Origin: Endomychus coccineus
Lineage: Eukaryota > Arthropoda > Insecta > Coleoptera > Endomychidae
Direction of reading: 5' to 3'
Assembly (NCBI GenBank): GCA_958510875.1
Contig: OY294067.1
Coordinates: forward strand, 58,974,039-59,038,038
DNA length: 64,000 nt
Shown here: one piece after another, positions 1-12,231 of the stretch
Numbering within the stretch: the stretch's first letter is position 1
Layout of the letters: each line of letters opens with the position of its first letter
The notes under the pieces: model-generated
The model's database searches: none
What the model saw: only the letters and a program-made list of their open reading frames with translations
What the model was told of the DNA's origin: nothing
Position numbers and translations under genes: made by a program

Positions 1-1
1 T

Positions 2-235
2 TTTGATTTAGAAAATTGCTCAAATGCTGAACTTCCACAAATTTCCATACACGGAAGTGACTAGGAAGAAATGGAAACAGATGAATGTACTATAACTGAA
101 AATTTCGAAAATACTGGAGAATCGTTCAGTTTTGTTGAATTGGACGAGGAAGAAGTACAACGCTCTGCGAAGAAAGCAAGATTAGAGAAAAATACATCTA
201 TGGGAATGCATACTTTTTTCAATTTAGTTTTTTGA
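2..235 (+). pseudogene. C-terminal coding-like tail, unknown protein
   Basis: Frame 2 reads as an acidic, serine- and glutamate-rich tail that ends at TGA 233-235. It contains a short acidic block (VELDEEE) followed by a basic patch (KKARLEK) that could be a nuclear localisation signal. A TAG at 62-64 interrupts the frame, so this is either a broken gene end or a piece of a transposon protein entering from the left edge. I do not recognise the family. The composition differs from the AT-rich sequence after it, which is why I list it. Confidence 0.3.
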
Positions 236-1320
236 GCATGTTCAAAATAATATTAAATTTTTTTACCGCATTTATGAATTTACTACCTAAATAGTGGAGG
301 GATCTGCTTCAATTTTTCCACGATGTATTATTTTTTATAGAATTTTTGTTTATATAAATACTTGCAATATAAACTTGTTCAGTGCAACATGGAAATACTG
401 TCTTATCATTGAAAACCACTCTACAAAACCCGTATATTTCATTGTAGTTCTACTACATTACCTATTGTATGATTATATTTTGTTTAGTAAACTAATTGAT
501 TTCGAGTAAAAAACTAGAATTGTTCTTAAATGCATATTGAAAATGTGCATTTCTTATGTTTTGTTTGATAGTAACAATCCCATGTACGACGATCGTAGAA
601 GTCATATATTCGTATCTTGCGATTACGAAGATACAAATATAGCAGATATAATTTGCTGTCTTAGACATGCATGACATCATATCAAAACTCGATCAATAAT
701 TAAAGAAATAATATTATAGTTTTCATAAACATAAAAAAATTTAAATGATTTTATCAATTAATAACAATTATTCAACGATAAATATGCAAATTACCACGAA
801 AACAGCGAATTTCGGTTTTTCAATTTTTCCGCCATTTTTTCCATTGCAGTATACCTTTTTTCACCGTTTATCGAAAGCAGACGTAACAAAGAGTAAGTGA
901 GCCAAAACAGAACTCTGTAGGATGCGTAGTTTTAAGAGGAATTGCAGTTAAAAATATGTTGTTTTTTTTTATATTGAAAAAATTACTGCCTTTTTGCAAT
1001 AAATAGAGGTATCTTTTGCCAAAGCTTGAGGTTCATGAATTTTTATTTGTCAAAGAAAAAAATTAAAAACCGAAAAATTGGTTTTTCGCATTTTTGTCGA
1101 AAAATTTAGAGGTTAGGGTAAAAATGGTGAATATATATATAATATCCCTATAACTTTTATATTTAACTTTTTTTGATAGTTCGATTAATTTCTCCCTCTT
1201 TTTAATATCTTGTTCTACAATATCACGCTGTCAGATTGCTGTAACGAATTACTTTTTTATTTCTAATATTTTCTCCTATTAGTACTGGCCTAATCGTTCG
1301 AAAGGAGATTTAAACTTATT
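236..1320. other. AT-rich non-coding stretch
   Basis: No convincing gene. Short ORFs of about 60-70 codons occur on both strands with AT-driven composition. Poly-T runs and a short AT tract near 1130 are the only notable features. Confidence 0.5.
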
Positions 1321-1387
1321 AATATTATGCATGATTCGAAATTATTAAGAAGGATTTATTTCCGAAATCTTGATATGGGTTATCCAC

Positions 1388-1795
1388 TTATGAGTAACTT
1401 CGAATCATCACAAGTGAGTCAAACTGAAGGGTTTTGGTATTCAGTTCCAAAAAGAGGAAATCCTGATTATTTAAAGATAACAATGGCATTGAATAATAAG
1501 TTCCTACGATTTGTAGTTTCAACGAACTTGGAAAATACTTTTTGATTTTCTTTATATTAATGTAGAAACCCAAAGACCTCCTTTGGAATGAATCAATGTT
1601 AATAAAATCTACTTCAAATGTACCACTTTTTACAGCGGTAACAGATAACAGAAGTAATTTCAATCCAATTTTTACGAGGCAGTTTAACCATTTGCTCGAA
1701 AGCACAGTTCTCTGTTTTGTATATGCATTTATTTTAAATTCTCCATAAATATAGTGAATCATTCCTCCAGTTTCTGTTATACTTATTCTGAACAT
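1388..1795 (-). pseudogene. possible odorant-receptor-like C-terminal exon remnant
   Basis: A 135-codon open frame. The middle part has the pattern W-x-x-C then KLLLLS, a short spacer, and a hydrophobic segment ending in DSF. This loosely resembles the C-terminal cytoplasmic and seventh-helix region of insect odorant receptors, where a W/Y-x-x-C, a K-L-L-L-L run and a final S-x-x-F recur. There is no strong splice donor after DSF and no second exon nearby. The similarity is weak and from memory of the family pattern. A chance AT-rich frame is a real alternative. Confidence 0.18.
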
Positions 1796-2017
1796 ATCTG
1801 GTCCAAGTACTTATTTCCTCTGGTGCAAGAGAGTACTTTTGTCATTAATGCAAATTCTTTCAATATAAAGTATATTGTAACTCATGCAAAGTAAAAAAAA
1901 TATTAAGACATGCCGAATATAGGAGAAATCACTAAGGTTCAAAATTCAACTTCATCGTGATAAAATCAATTAACTACAATTTTAAATTAATATTACCCAA
2001 GTGTGAGTTCATCACGA

Positions 2018-2212
2018 ATTGAAATTTGATATGGTTACGTTTTCACAATCCATATTTAAAATCTTTGTAAAAATAAAAAAAAATCTGATATTTTTTGATT
2101 TAAGCCATTTATGTATACCTGAAGATGAGGTGGAAAATATAGACCTCGAAATCGGTAGTACAGATGCAAATACGGATTGTGAGAATGTAACCATATCCGA
2201 TTTCAATTTCGG
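2018..2212. repeat. short TIR element (about 195 bp)
   Basis: The sequence 2018-2055 is repeated in inverted orientation at about 2166-2212; both arms contain GATATGGTTAC and a CACAATCC block with a few mismatches. Arms are about 40 bp and the interior about 110 bp, which is MITE-like in size. The interior carries a hammerhead-like core at 2119-2152. No target duplication could be fixed. Confidence 0.5.
2119..2152 (+). ncRNA. hammerhead-ribozyme-like core, canonical box
   Basis: CTGAAGA fits the hammerhead box CUGANGA. It is followed by one base, a five-pair hairpin (GAGGT with ACCTC) and GAAAT. The flanks show no convincing stem III or cleavage triplet, so activity is doubtful. The same layout recurs at seven other sites in the window beside Penelope-like fragments. 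Confidence 0.3.
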
Positions 2213-2931
2213 GTCATTTACATTCTAACGATAAGTTCATTATAACCGATCCTATTTAAATTCCAATTCATTCAAAAACTCAAAAATAAGGTTCAATTGT
2301 TTTTTCCATTTCACCATTGTAATCAGCGGGAAAAATCTTACTAATTTTCTAATTTGAACGACGTCGTAGCTACAACAATAAAGAAGTTATCAAGGATGCG
2401 CACTTTATTCGGATCATTCTGTATACAATGGATAATGAAGGTCGAAGAATAACTATTTAATAATTTTGATATCTAAAATTGAAGTTTCCTATTCCTTCTT
2501 TATATGGGAATTCAATCGCATCAGATTGACTATCAGTTTATTGAGAACGCACGTCTAAGGGTTAAGGTTATTAAAAAAATTATGACGCTTATACTTTGAA
2601 GGAGTGTCATAACAATCACATATCATTAACTTGTACTTTTATATGAGTAAGTGTTAGATAGTTCAATTGGTAGCGGTTATTGAATTGGCATAATAACAAC
2701 TAATGACCGGTGTTTATATTTTCCTAGTCTACGTGGCTGACTCATATATAAAATTTATAGGTATAATATTATGCTATTTCCATTAACGAATAATTATAAT
2801 GATTCTTGAACCAAGTATAAATTATATGGAAATTCTCGGGAAATAGGTCAGATTAACACATGTTATACTTTTTCGTATTTACATACGTTTCGATCTCACG
2901 ACTACTAATACACAACAACTAAGGTGCGTGA

Positions 2932-3697
2932 TTCCTTAAATTGATTGCACTAAGCACTGTGCGTCTATATCGTATTAATTTCAATTGAAATTGTCCACGT
3001 CGCACCAACGAACGAAACATGAAAAATTGAAATTGTAACACATTGATGTGTAAAATTATGTGTATTAGAAAACCACTACAAAGTAATGTTTCTGTAGTTG
3101 AAGAAGGCATTAGTCGAGAAAAAAGCAAAAAAATCTGAACTCCCTTCGCGTCAAGTAGGTATGAAGTTAAACAGATGTGTTTGAGATATCTATAACTACG
3201 AGAGCAAAGGTCTTAGCTGTAGCAAAATTCATGATTTATTGTATCAGCTATTTATATTTAATTAATTAAATTTTTATAAATTTGACTTAATGACTGTATA
3301 TCGGTTCTGTGATATAAGTCAAATTTAATTAATTAAATACTTGCAAACTTCTACGTATTTCTCTATAATGTTAAAATGGAGTGTAGGTAGAAAGCCGATA
3401 CAGTAAATAATGAATTTTGGTACATATAAGACCTTTGGTATATTAGTCATAAATATCTCAAACACGTCTACTTAACTTCATATCTACTTGACACAAAGGG
3501 AGTTCAGATGCTTTTGCTTCTTTCTCGAGTAATGAGACCTTCAACTACAGAAACATTACTTTGTAGTCGTTTTCTAATACACATTATTTTAAACATCAAT
3601 TTCAATTTTTCATGTTTCGTTCATTGTTGCCACGTAGAAAATTTCAAATGAAATTAATGCGATATAAACCAGGACTTAGTGCAAATAGTTTAAGGAA
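2932..3697. mobile_element. long palindromic (foldback) element
   Basis: The first about 315 bp (2932 to about 3246) reappear as the reverse complement at about 3391-3697 with many scattered mismatches. Shared blocks include GAAACATGAAAAATTGAAATT and AAGTAATGTTTCTGTAGTTG. The spacer contains its own hairpin, AAATTTGACTTA against TAAGTCAAATTT. Arm divergence suggests an old copy. No transposase was seen. Confidence 0.7.
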
Positions 3698-6600
3698 ATT
3701 TTATTATATAATACTTATTAAAGTAATAAATAGTTTATGCGCATGCATAACCTGACATATTTGTGAGGTCAAGGGATCAAGTAACGAAGTATTGAGGGAA
3801 TAATATAGTGAGTATTCGGAAAAGACAGTTCACAGCTTTTCAACTGAATAATAAATTAATTACTATACTACAGTAACTATTCAGTGCATATTTGAAGAAA
3901 AATAAGCTATTATTGTGCATAAATGCTACTTAAAACATGCTGTGATCTATATGTTATATATGTGTATAATCATGCACGAACATAAACAAATGTTTGTGTG
4001 AATGTTTGCACCAAACTTCAGTGTTAAACTACTGAAGATATTAAACTAATTCTAGACTTGGAATGTAAAAAGTTTCCCTCCCTACATAAGAAAATATCGG
4101 AATGAGCACAAGAAAATGTGTTTCCAAGAAATCCTGGTCTTGATCATAACGCAAACTTATTAATAATTCTTTTTGAATATGATTACTACTTTTCCTGTTC
4201 TATTTTCCAAGTACTACAGAATAAGTACTTTCTTTAGCTACGAAATAAGATTTTTTCACGAATCGTTACGAAATAAGGATGAATTTTCAAAAACCGCAGC
4301 CAAATAACTGTCGTAATCCTTTTTCACATAGATACAAGTGAATTAACTTACAGTATTTCCTCGGGGCATAATAATTGTACCATATCTTAACACCCAAATA
4401 TACCGCAAGTGATTTGAGTCATATATTGAACATACAACATGCATCAGTATGTTCTAAGAATATTTTTCCATATTTAATCGCTATAACACTATCTACCGTC
4501 TTTTATGATTCCCATCTTTCTTGATTTTGGAAGTGGTATTATTAACTAGTAGTTGTGGGTCAATTAAATAAGTAAGAAGATAAAATAATTATTAATATTC
4601 ATTTCTGCCTATTTGTTTTCGTTTGGCCAAGGTAACATTTTGGACATGACCACACTAAATGTCATATATTCCAGATTTTTTTCTTTGTACTACTTTATGG
4701 ATCTTTGCTAAATATTACTACTCCAATGAGTATTTCGCTTTGGATACGGGGCTATTTAATTCATCCGTTTTGTTTTGTTAACTGAAACGTATGTGATTAT
4801 TCTTTGATTTAGAAGGTAGTAAAGAGTAGTTAATAGTTTCTGTTTTTGTTCTAATTATTCATCTATAAACAATGTACAGTCAATATGATAAACTTTCATC
4901 AATAATTTCGTTCTTTCCTGTAGTGTACACAAATGATTATCATTATGTAAATGAAGATATCGTAAGGATCTTTTTTGGAAATATATACGTGAAACTTGAC
5001 ACGTAGATTATACGTACGCTTATAAGACCTAGGTACCCGTTAAGAACGGATTTTTCAAGACTTCAATCTCAAACAGGTAAAAGGGATTCAATATATTTTG
5101 ATGTTTTTGACAACTAATATAATCAAGTACAATTTATCTGTCAGACATGCCTATATATTATTGGATCATCAATCACAGCTCAGAATGTCTATGACAGACA
5201 ACATATAAGCCCCTCAGCAAGACAGATTACGTTTACATGACAGGCAGTTGATACATTGACAGTAACATAATGTCCGTGACAGACCAAATAAGCTTTGACA
5301 TGACATGAGTATAATTGTACATCTTTCCACGCTTTTACCTGTTTCTACTAATCTGGAATATGCGTATTAAGTGATTAAGTCTTGAGACTTGGGGATCATT
5401 ATGACGGCGGGGCCAATTACCAATCTGTCCGTTTTACTCCCACTTCTCCAGCGCTCATCGGTTTCAACATTAATTAACCAATTTGCTGGTTTTAAATCTT
5501 TATTCTACTACACACTATGGAATTTGCATTGGCGAACATGTTTTAGTTCATGAAGTGAATTTCAAATGGACAATGAATAAAAAGTGATTTTTCTTGTTAT
5601 CGAATAATATTCTGAGTACTTGTTTTCAAATATTCTGAGTTATATGTTTTCACTTTATTCCTCCAGACATGATGAACCCTAATTTTGAACCTACTACATT
5701 ATTACTGGACTCAAGGTTGATGATAAACATGGCATTAAAGTGATATAAAGCTTCAGACAGAGTCTCATAAACTAGATAAGTACTGAAATATGAGTAGAAA
5801 CAGCAGCACCTTTTTAGTGAGAAAGTCGAATTTGTCTAAAAAGATTATTATTGTTGAAGGCTTGTTTTGTCATTTATGAAGTTACACCGTTGCATAAATT
5901 ACCAGGTTTCTTGCTCTTCCTTAGGTATCTGGATCAATTTGTGAAATATTCAGTATTTTTACAGTTTCTCAAAAATATGTGGTTTGAAATTCTTCGACGT
6001 CGGTTGGAAAAGTTATTTTTTATTGTTGTTATTGTTTTTATCGAAAAAATCAATAATGAAGACATTAGCTACTTTGGCTTGAAATAAAGAAACCGCAGCA
6101 CAAGAATGCAAAAGTTGTCACCTTTAATTTTTTTTATGCTAATTTGTAAATTCAAACTTCGTTAAATTTAGGTAGCTTCATTAGGTAGAAATTGAAACTA
6201 CTATTTCAGGATCACTCGTCCTGAACTGGAAAATTATGAATGGGATGGTTATTTAAATGAAGCTGTAACTTTATAAATGACAAAGATAACCTCTGTAACT
6301 GTTCCACAACAAATTTCTGTATTACAATGACATGCAATTAACACCGGAATGATTTTTACATTTGACATTAGAACGTATATCTGTAGCAGCTGATTGACTT
6401 CACTTTGATTAAACCTTACGTTTTAAAATAAAACTGTATCTACCTCTTTCCATGTTCTCTCTTGTACTCGCCACAGTATTTGGACCTAGTGCCTACAAGA
6501 TCTATGATTTCTGGTATACTACTAGCAAATATCGCCTGTGAACAAATATGCCTAATACTTAAAAACGGTGTTATTTAGGTGGTTTTGTGAGTGTTGAGGA

Positions 6601-7249
6601 TGTAATATATTTTATAACTTAGTTAATTCCAAAAGCAACACTAGAATCTGAAAATTGAAATTCAGTTTTATCAATACTCCATTGACTGACAGCATTTTTT
6701 ACAAGATATTTGGTCACATCTTTCATTTATATTAGAACACTATTTTATATATTAAGCAAACTCTACCTGCATGTATAGCTAATGTACAGGTTGAATTAAT
6801 TATTTTGAAAATTAAATTCTACAACATGAAAGAGATATTTTCTATAGAGATTTAGATTTCGAAATTACAGGGAGAAAAACCAGAATGGAGAGAATTATAG
6901 TTTGACAATCCAAAGAAGCCACTTGACAGACAAATGAAGATCTGATCTGAAATGAATTCTAGTTTTTTTAAGAAATTATGTTTTAGGGATAAAATGACAT
7001 TTCGTAACTTTTTGCCACTACTATTAATTTGACAAAAAATTTCAGGTAAAATGGCTTCAGAGTGAATTTGGAATTTGATGTCTTTCAATAAAAATGATAA
7101 ACTTGTCTCTATGTATATCAATGTCAGAATTTTCCTGGTTATGAAGAAGTTGAACGAAAAAAGGGAACATATATTGATAGATAGAACGACAAGGAGAAAG
7201 AGTTGTAAAAACTAAAGCTATAGATGAATAGAAAATGCAAATTCGTCAA
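3698..7249. other. 3.5 kb without recognisable genes
   Basis: AT-rich sequence with no exon, RNA or element end that I can support. Several short ORFs (5851-6087 plus, 6852-7121 minus) look like chance frames. Around 5160-5310 there is a cluster of short GACAG/TGACAT words, too irregular to be a tandem repeat. Confidence 0.45.
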
Positions 7250-7360
7250 CTCCAATGGCTATCTCCCTCCCAAAACATTCCACCGCTGGCTCACATGAAC
7301 ACGAAATTCTAAGAAAATTTTATGGGTTTCCTCTCGTGTAGTCGAAAATTAAAAAAATGT
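7250..7360 (+). pseudogene. LINE 3'-end fragment
   Basis: The block runs from CTATCTCCCTCCC to the poly-A-like tail near 7355. It matches the 3' end of the non-LTR element at 16735-16835, including the motif GGTTTCCTCTCGTGTAGTC. It is a very short 5'-truncated copy. The same 3' end also occurs near 27965 (plus) and 51120 (minus). Confidence 0.6.
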
Positions 7361-8905
7361 ACAACTCAATATACTTTCAATCTAATATTAGTGGGAATAC
7401 CTACGTTTATTATTTTCATAACCTTATCATTTGATTCTCGTTTCCTTATATCTTTATCATACCAATTATGGAGAATGATCTACTTTTTATAATAACCACT
7501 TCAACTTCCAAATCGAAGATTGTTAAGATAGTTTCGTGTTGTAGAGAATGATCAAGATGTAGTCAAAATCTTAGCCAGTAGCGTCAAAAGCGTTTCTCGA
7601 GCAATCTCCAATGTATTGGTAGTCGGCTTTTTTTACAATGTAATAAGGAGGATTTAATCGAGCAATCTAAATATACTAGACGTCTGTCATACTCCCTGCT
7701 ATTTCCAAGAAAGTATGGAAAAATTATGATTTTGGTCGACCTGCTTGATTCCGATAAAACTATGTAAAATTTTTTTATGAGAAATTTGTTCTTGATGACA
7801 GCTTTAACCTCCAGATGACGATTAATGACGTTACAATACATCGCCAAGTATTTGCGCAATAGTGCCTAGACATGTGGTTCACTTCCTAAAATTAACAAAC
7901 TAAAATACGTTCAACAATATCTCAAGATTGTTGATTCATTAGCCTTCAGACTAAAAAATATAATAGGGTAAGATACAGTTATTGTGAATTGTGATGAGTA
8001 GTCTAGAAGATTGAACACACTTCTTATTTTATGAATATTTTCACTAGGACATGTGTTAGTAATTATTGAAAAATTAATAACAATATCTATAATTTCTAGT
8101 GTCTACTTGATTAGTATGTTGATTTAAGCCATTCCAATTTTGCGTTTCTTTCTATTGAATGCAATTCTACTAATAAGGAAACTCACGCACGTGAATTCTA
8201 CCAAACATTAGCAAAATGATAATAAAAGGTTTGCGTATATAGAAATAACTAAGTTAAAAATATTTTGTTCAAGCTGATCAAATTGACAATTTAATGGTTC
8301 TTAGAAAAAACATGAAATTTTACGCAAATTCAATTTTTTGAGAAAAATGCATTAGAACTGCTTGGATAAAATTAAATTATCAAAGATTATCAACTTTCGG
8401 TAATCGGGTATATGTGAGAAAACGAGGGTGATTTATTATAAGCAATAGTTGAGCAACACTTTCAAGCAAATTAAGAGTTAGAAAACATAACCAACAGTAT
8501 CACATAAACTCAAATAGTACCCATATCACATTAGAACGTACACAAGTATGCAAGCACGTCGTGTAGAAAGTATATCAATATTTTCCAAAATGAACTTTAT
8601 GTAAGAACTTTTAGACTGGCATATTAGAATATTTTATATTGGTTATTGTAGTAACCAATATAACATCTATATAATACAGGGCCATATTTTGCAACTTCCA
8701 ATCAGAAGTTTTAGAGAAAGTAGATCTGATTAACATATGAATATTTGTAGTATGACATTTTAAAATATAACCAGTTGATCGAAAATATTTAGAGCATCCA
8801 ACCACTTCCGTTTATAGCAGAATTTGACTTTATTGTTTCAAATAGAACAGTCTGTATATTATGAAATATTTCGATAAAACTAAACTGCTGTACCCCAACA
8901 TTTAG
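7361..8905. other. non-coding stretch
   Basis: No supported gene or element. Minus-strand ORFs at 7584-7859 and 8611-8805 have no recognisable motif and no splice context. Confidence 0.4.
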
Positions 8906-10047
8906 AAGTTCATTAAGACAATTAAAAGAGAACAGGGACTAAATGAAGTGAAAATAGAACAATATACAGGATGAGTCAGTTTTTTGTAGACAAACTTCAA
9001 CAGGAGATAGAACAGATGTTTTTAAGGAGAAAAGTTCCTATAAACATATATCGTAGAAGGCTTCGTTTTCGAGATACAGGGTGTTGGAATTGAAAAAAAA
9101 ATTTCGTTTTTTGCGAATATCTCCGGAACCGTTTATCGTACAAAAAACAGCTTTTGTGAGCATTTTCTACTCATAGTAAGCTATGTTCTGTGCGATAAAA
9201 AAATTTTTTTTACTCTTAATTGGTGAACATTTTGAAGGGGTAATGGGTGTTTTTCTCTCCAACTTCTACGCCACTGAAAAAAGTACGGTTTTTAGACAAC
9301 CATTTGAACCGCCAATGTTTTCTACACAAAAAAGATACTGGTCATAAGCTCTAAAGTTGACAGTTTCCGAGAAAAATCAACTTTTATGTTGAAAAACATG
9401 GTCAATTCTTACTAATTAAACAAAATTTATTCAAACGTTAGAACAAGTAACAAAACCAAAGGATTGACCATGTTTTTGAACATAAAAATTGATTTTTCTC
9501 GAAAACGGTCAACTTTAGAGCTTATGATCACAAGGACCTTTTTTGTGTAGAAAACATTGGCGGTTCAAATGGTTGTCTCAAAACCGTACTCCGTACTCTT
9601 TTCAGTGGCGTAGAAGTTAGGGAGAAAAACACCCATTACCCCTTCAAAATCACCAATTATGACTAAAAAAAAATTTTTACCGCACAGAACATAGCTTACT
9701 ATGAGTAGAAAATGCTCACAGAAGCTGTTTTCTGTACAATAAACGGTTCCGGAGATATTTGCAAAAAACGAAATTTTTTTTTCAATTTCAACACCCTGTA
9801 TCTCGAAAACGAAGCTTTCTACGACATATGTTTATAGAAACTTTTATCCTTAAAAACATCTGTTCTATCTCCTGTTCAAGTTTGTCTACAAAAAACTGAC
9901 TCATCCTGTATATCAGGCGAATCATCAGTATCCTCAAAAAGAAAATACCAAAACATTGAGGAAACAATCCGAAGATTAGCCGAACAGTTTGACCCCATTA
10001 ATATACTAGAAAATGTTAGAGGTATTGCACACAATATCACTTATTAA
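8906..10047 (+). pseudogene. unknown coding sequence split by a foldback element
   Basis: Reading from AAG 8906, just after a plausible splice acceptor (AACATTTAG), gives a lysine- and glutamate-rich frame up to the TA at 8965-8966. If the insertion 8967-9908 and one TA are removed, the same frame continues from 9911 through an SSVSSKRK segment and a helical, acidic tail to TAA 10045-10047. A polyadenylation signal AATAAA follows at 10063. This agreement of frame across a TA-flanked insertion suggests a former last exon, of a host gene or of a transposon protein. I do not recognise the protein; only about 60 residues are visible. Confidence 0.4.
8967..9908. mobile_element. TA-flanked foldback element, CAGGATG ends
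   Basis: The arms are inverted repeats of about 440-450 bp (8967 to about 9408 and about 9460 to 9908) with a spacer of about 50 bp. The ends read CAGGATGAGTCAG and CTGACTCATCCTG, with TA duplicated at 8965-8966 and 9909-9910. Internal word pairs such as GGTTCAAATGGTTGTC appear on both arms. No transposase is encoded. The TA target and the end sequence suggest a non-autonomous Tc1/mariner-type passenger. Confidence 0.85.
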
Positions 10048-10068
10048 GTTATAATTGTTTCCAATAAA

Positions 10069-10978
10069 AGACTTTTGTATTCGTTTCTCTTGTGTTGTTT
10101 CACCCATTCATATTTTATAGTCCTATCCTGCCTACTCTTTTGTGGTTTAACATTATTTTTTGAAGAATTTTATCTTCGAAGAACTGTCCTTCGACAGTTT
10201 TACGAAGAAGGGGCAATTCCAAGTAATGGTTTTTCGAAGAAATGACTTTTCAAATAACTGCTTTTGAAGAATTATCTTCGTAGAATTTAACAGACACCGG
10301 AAAAAGCAAAACCTGAATACTAAACGTGCCATTCGAGACAACTGTCAAACTGAGATTAGAATTCGTTCTTATTCAGATTTTAATTACATCTAATTTCTCT
10401 AAAACATCTAATTAGGACTCGCAAAAAACCATGTGAGTTATTTGAATTCTATATACTATTCTATCCTATAAGTCAGTAGATTTGCAGAGAACTGATAATA
10501 TGAGATAGTTTTTTTTTTAGAACGCAGTGCTAAGTGTGACGAGTCCGTAGTTTCACGTGATTTGCGTATATACCTACAGAACTTTTCTAACAGTATATTA
10601 CAGATATTGATTCTACATTGTAAAATTGAACTTGATGCTATGTATTAGAGCAGTCATCTGTAATTAGTCATAGAAAGAGAGATAAAGTTATATGAATCGC
10701 GTTTTTTGTCTTATTCCAGAAAGAAACATGTGAACATGAATAATTTCACTTGGAATGTGAATTATATTATTTATTAAGGTATTTTTAATTTTCAGTCAGT
10801 AATTAACAAATAACATATCTTTCTTCATAAAGGTCATCTCCAAATGTTGAATTAAATACTTTCTTCAGCTCTCATTGAACCTTCATCAATGTAATATTTA
10901 TTCCATTAATTAGTGAATAGAGGGTTGGTAGTACCGGGTAGCTCCCAAAACAACAAAACGCAATCTATACAGTATTGA
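10069..10978. other. non-coding stretch with TTCGAAGA-like words
   Basis: No gene supported. At 10155-10280 the words CTTCGAAGAA, TTCGAAGAAA and related forms recur, with a small hairpin (ACTGT...ACAGT) near 10185. It looks like decayed repeat sequence. Confidence 0.4.
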
Positions 10979-10980
10979 TA

Positions 10981-12229
10981 GTCTAGGAGCCAGAGCGATA
11001 TTGATGGTCTGAACATCAACCGGATGGCACTATGGTTTATCGTCAGAGGACGGTTCAATGAGCAATTCATCTCACAGACCGAATTTTCCCCGGCTGCTAG
11101 ATCTCGAGATACAGCATCCGCATTTTTTTTTTACTGGAGGTTAACCCTTTCCAAGTTGCGGTTACTTGAGAAGCATGCCATTCTTATACACTTCCACCAT
11201 GTGCCATCATTTTTTATCATGTCCGTTTAATAGGCCGACCAGTTAAAATTGAACCGAAAATGGACTGCAAGTTAACCCACCCAAACCTGGTGGGAAATGT
11301 TCATTGGTATTGGCAATTGTTGACATACCGTATGCCATCAAAAGTTATCGGTCTGTTTCCGAGTAATTGGCCATTATTTGGACCAAAAATGTTTCTTTTT
11401 TTCATTTTGTGGATAAAAATTGCGGGTTATAAGACAACATGATGGCACTATGTTAAATAACTTTATTGGATGTCAAATAAAGATTTAAAATTATTGCCAT
11501 CACTTCTTGCCTATTACAACCCTCCAAAGCCCTCTAAAATCACCCCCCAAAAAATATGAATCATATGATAATATGACCAATTTTATGATAAATTAGTCAA
11601 TTATTGAGACTCTGGCTGGGGTTAAAATCGAAACGGCTCTTTTTTATTTATTTTTTTCATTCTGCCGGATGATTTTATGAAGTTTTGGGGGGTTGAAATA
11701 GGCTAGGAGTGATGCAATAATTTTAAATCTTTATTTGACGTCCAATAAAGTTATTTAACATGGTACCATCATGTTACCTTGTAACCCGCAAGTTTTATCC
11801 ACAAAATAAAAAAAGAAACATTTTTGGTTCAAATAATGGCCAATTACTCGGAAATGGATCGATAACTTCTGATGGCATAGGGTATGTTAACAATTGCCAA
11901 CACCAATGAACATTTTCCACCAGGTTTGGGGGGTTAACTTGCAGTTCATTTTTGGTTCAATTTTAACTGGTCGGCCTGAAAAACGGACACGATAAAAAAT
12001 GATGGCACATGGTGGAAGTGTATGAGAATGGCATGCTTTTCAAGTAACCTGAACTTGGAAAGGGTTAACCTCCAGTCAAAAAAAAAATGCTGATGCTGTA
12101 TCTCGAGATCTAGCAGCCGGGGAAAATTCGGTCTGTGAGATGAATTGCTCATTGAACCGTCCTCTGACGATAAACCATAGTGCCATCGGGTTAATGTTCA
12201 GACCATCGATATCGCTCTGACTCCTAGAC
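10981..12229. mobile_element. long palindromic element, GTCTAGGAG ends
   Basis: Inverted arms of about 555 bp (10981 to about 11535 and about 11666 to 12229) surround a spacer of about 130 bp. The ends read GTCTAGGAGCCAGAGCG and the complement of GTCTAGGAGTCAGAGCG. TA lies on both sides (10979-10980 and 12230-12231). The arms are very similar throughout, so open frames of about 68 codons appear as mirror images on both strands (11024-11230 and 11946-12152). I read these as palindrome by-products rather than genes. Confidence 0.82.
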
Positions 12230-12231
12230 TA

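Noticed and set aside
5160..5310. Cluster of GACAG-like words
   Set aside because: Irregular spacing and no consistent unit; not a CRISPR-like array or a tandem repeat.
6852..7121. 89-codon minus-strand frame
   Set aside because: No motif, splice context or codon pattern beyond chance.
11024..11230. 68-codon frame and its near mirror at 11946-12152
   Set aside because: Both arise from the two arms of a palindrome, and no protein motif is visible.
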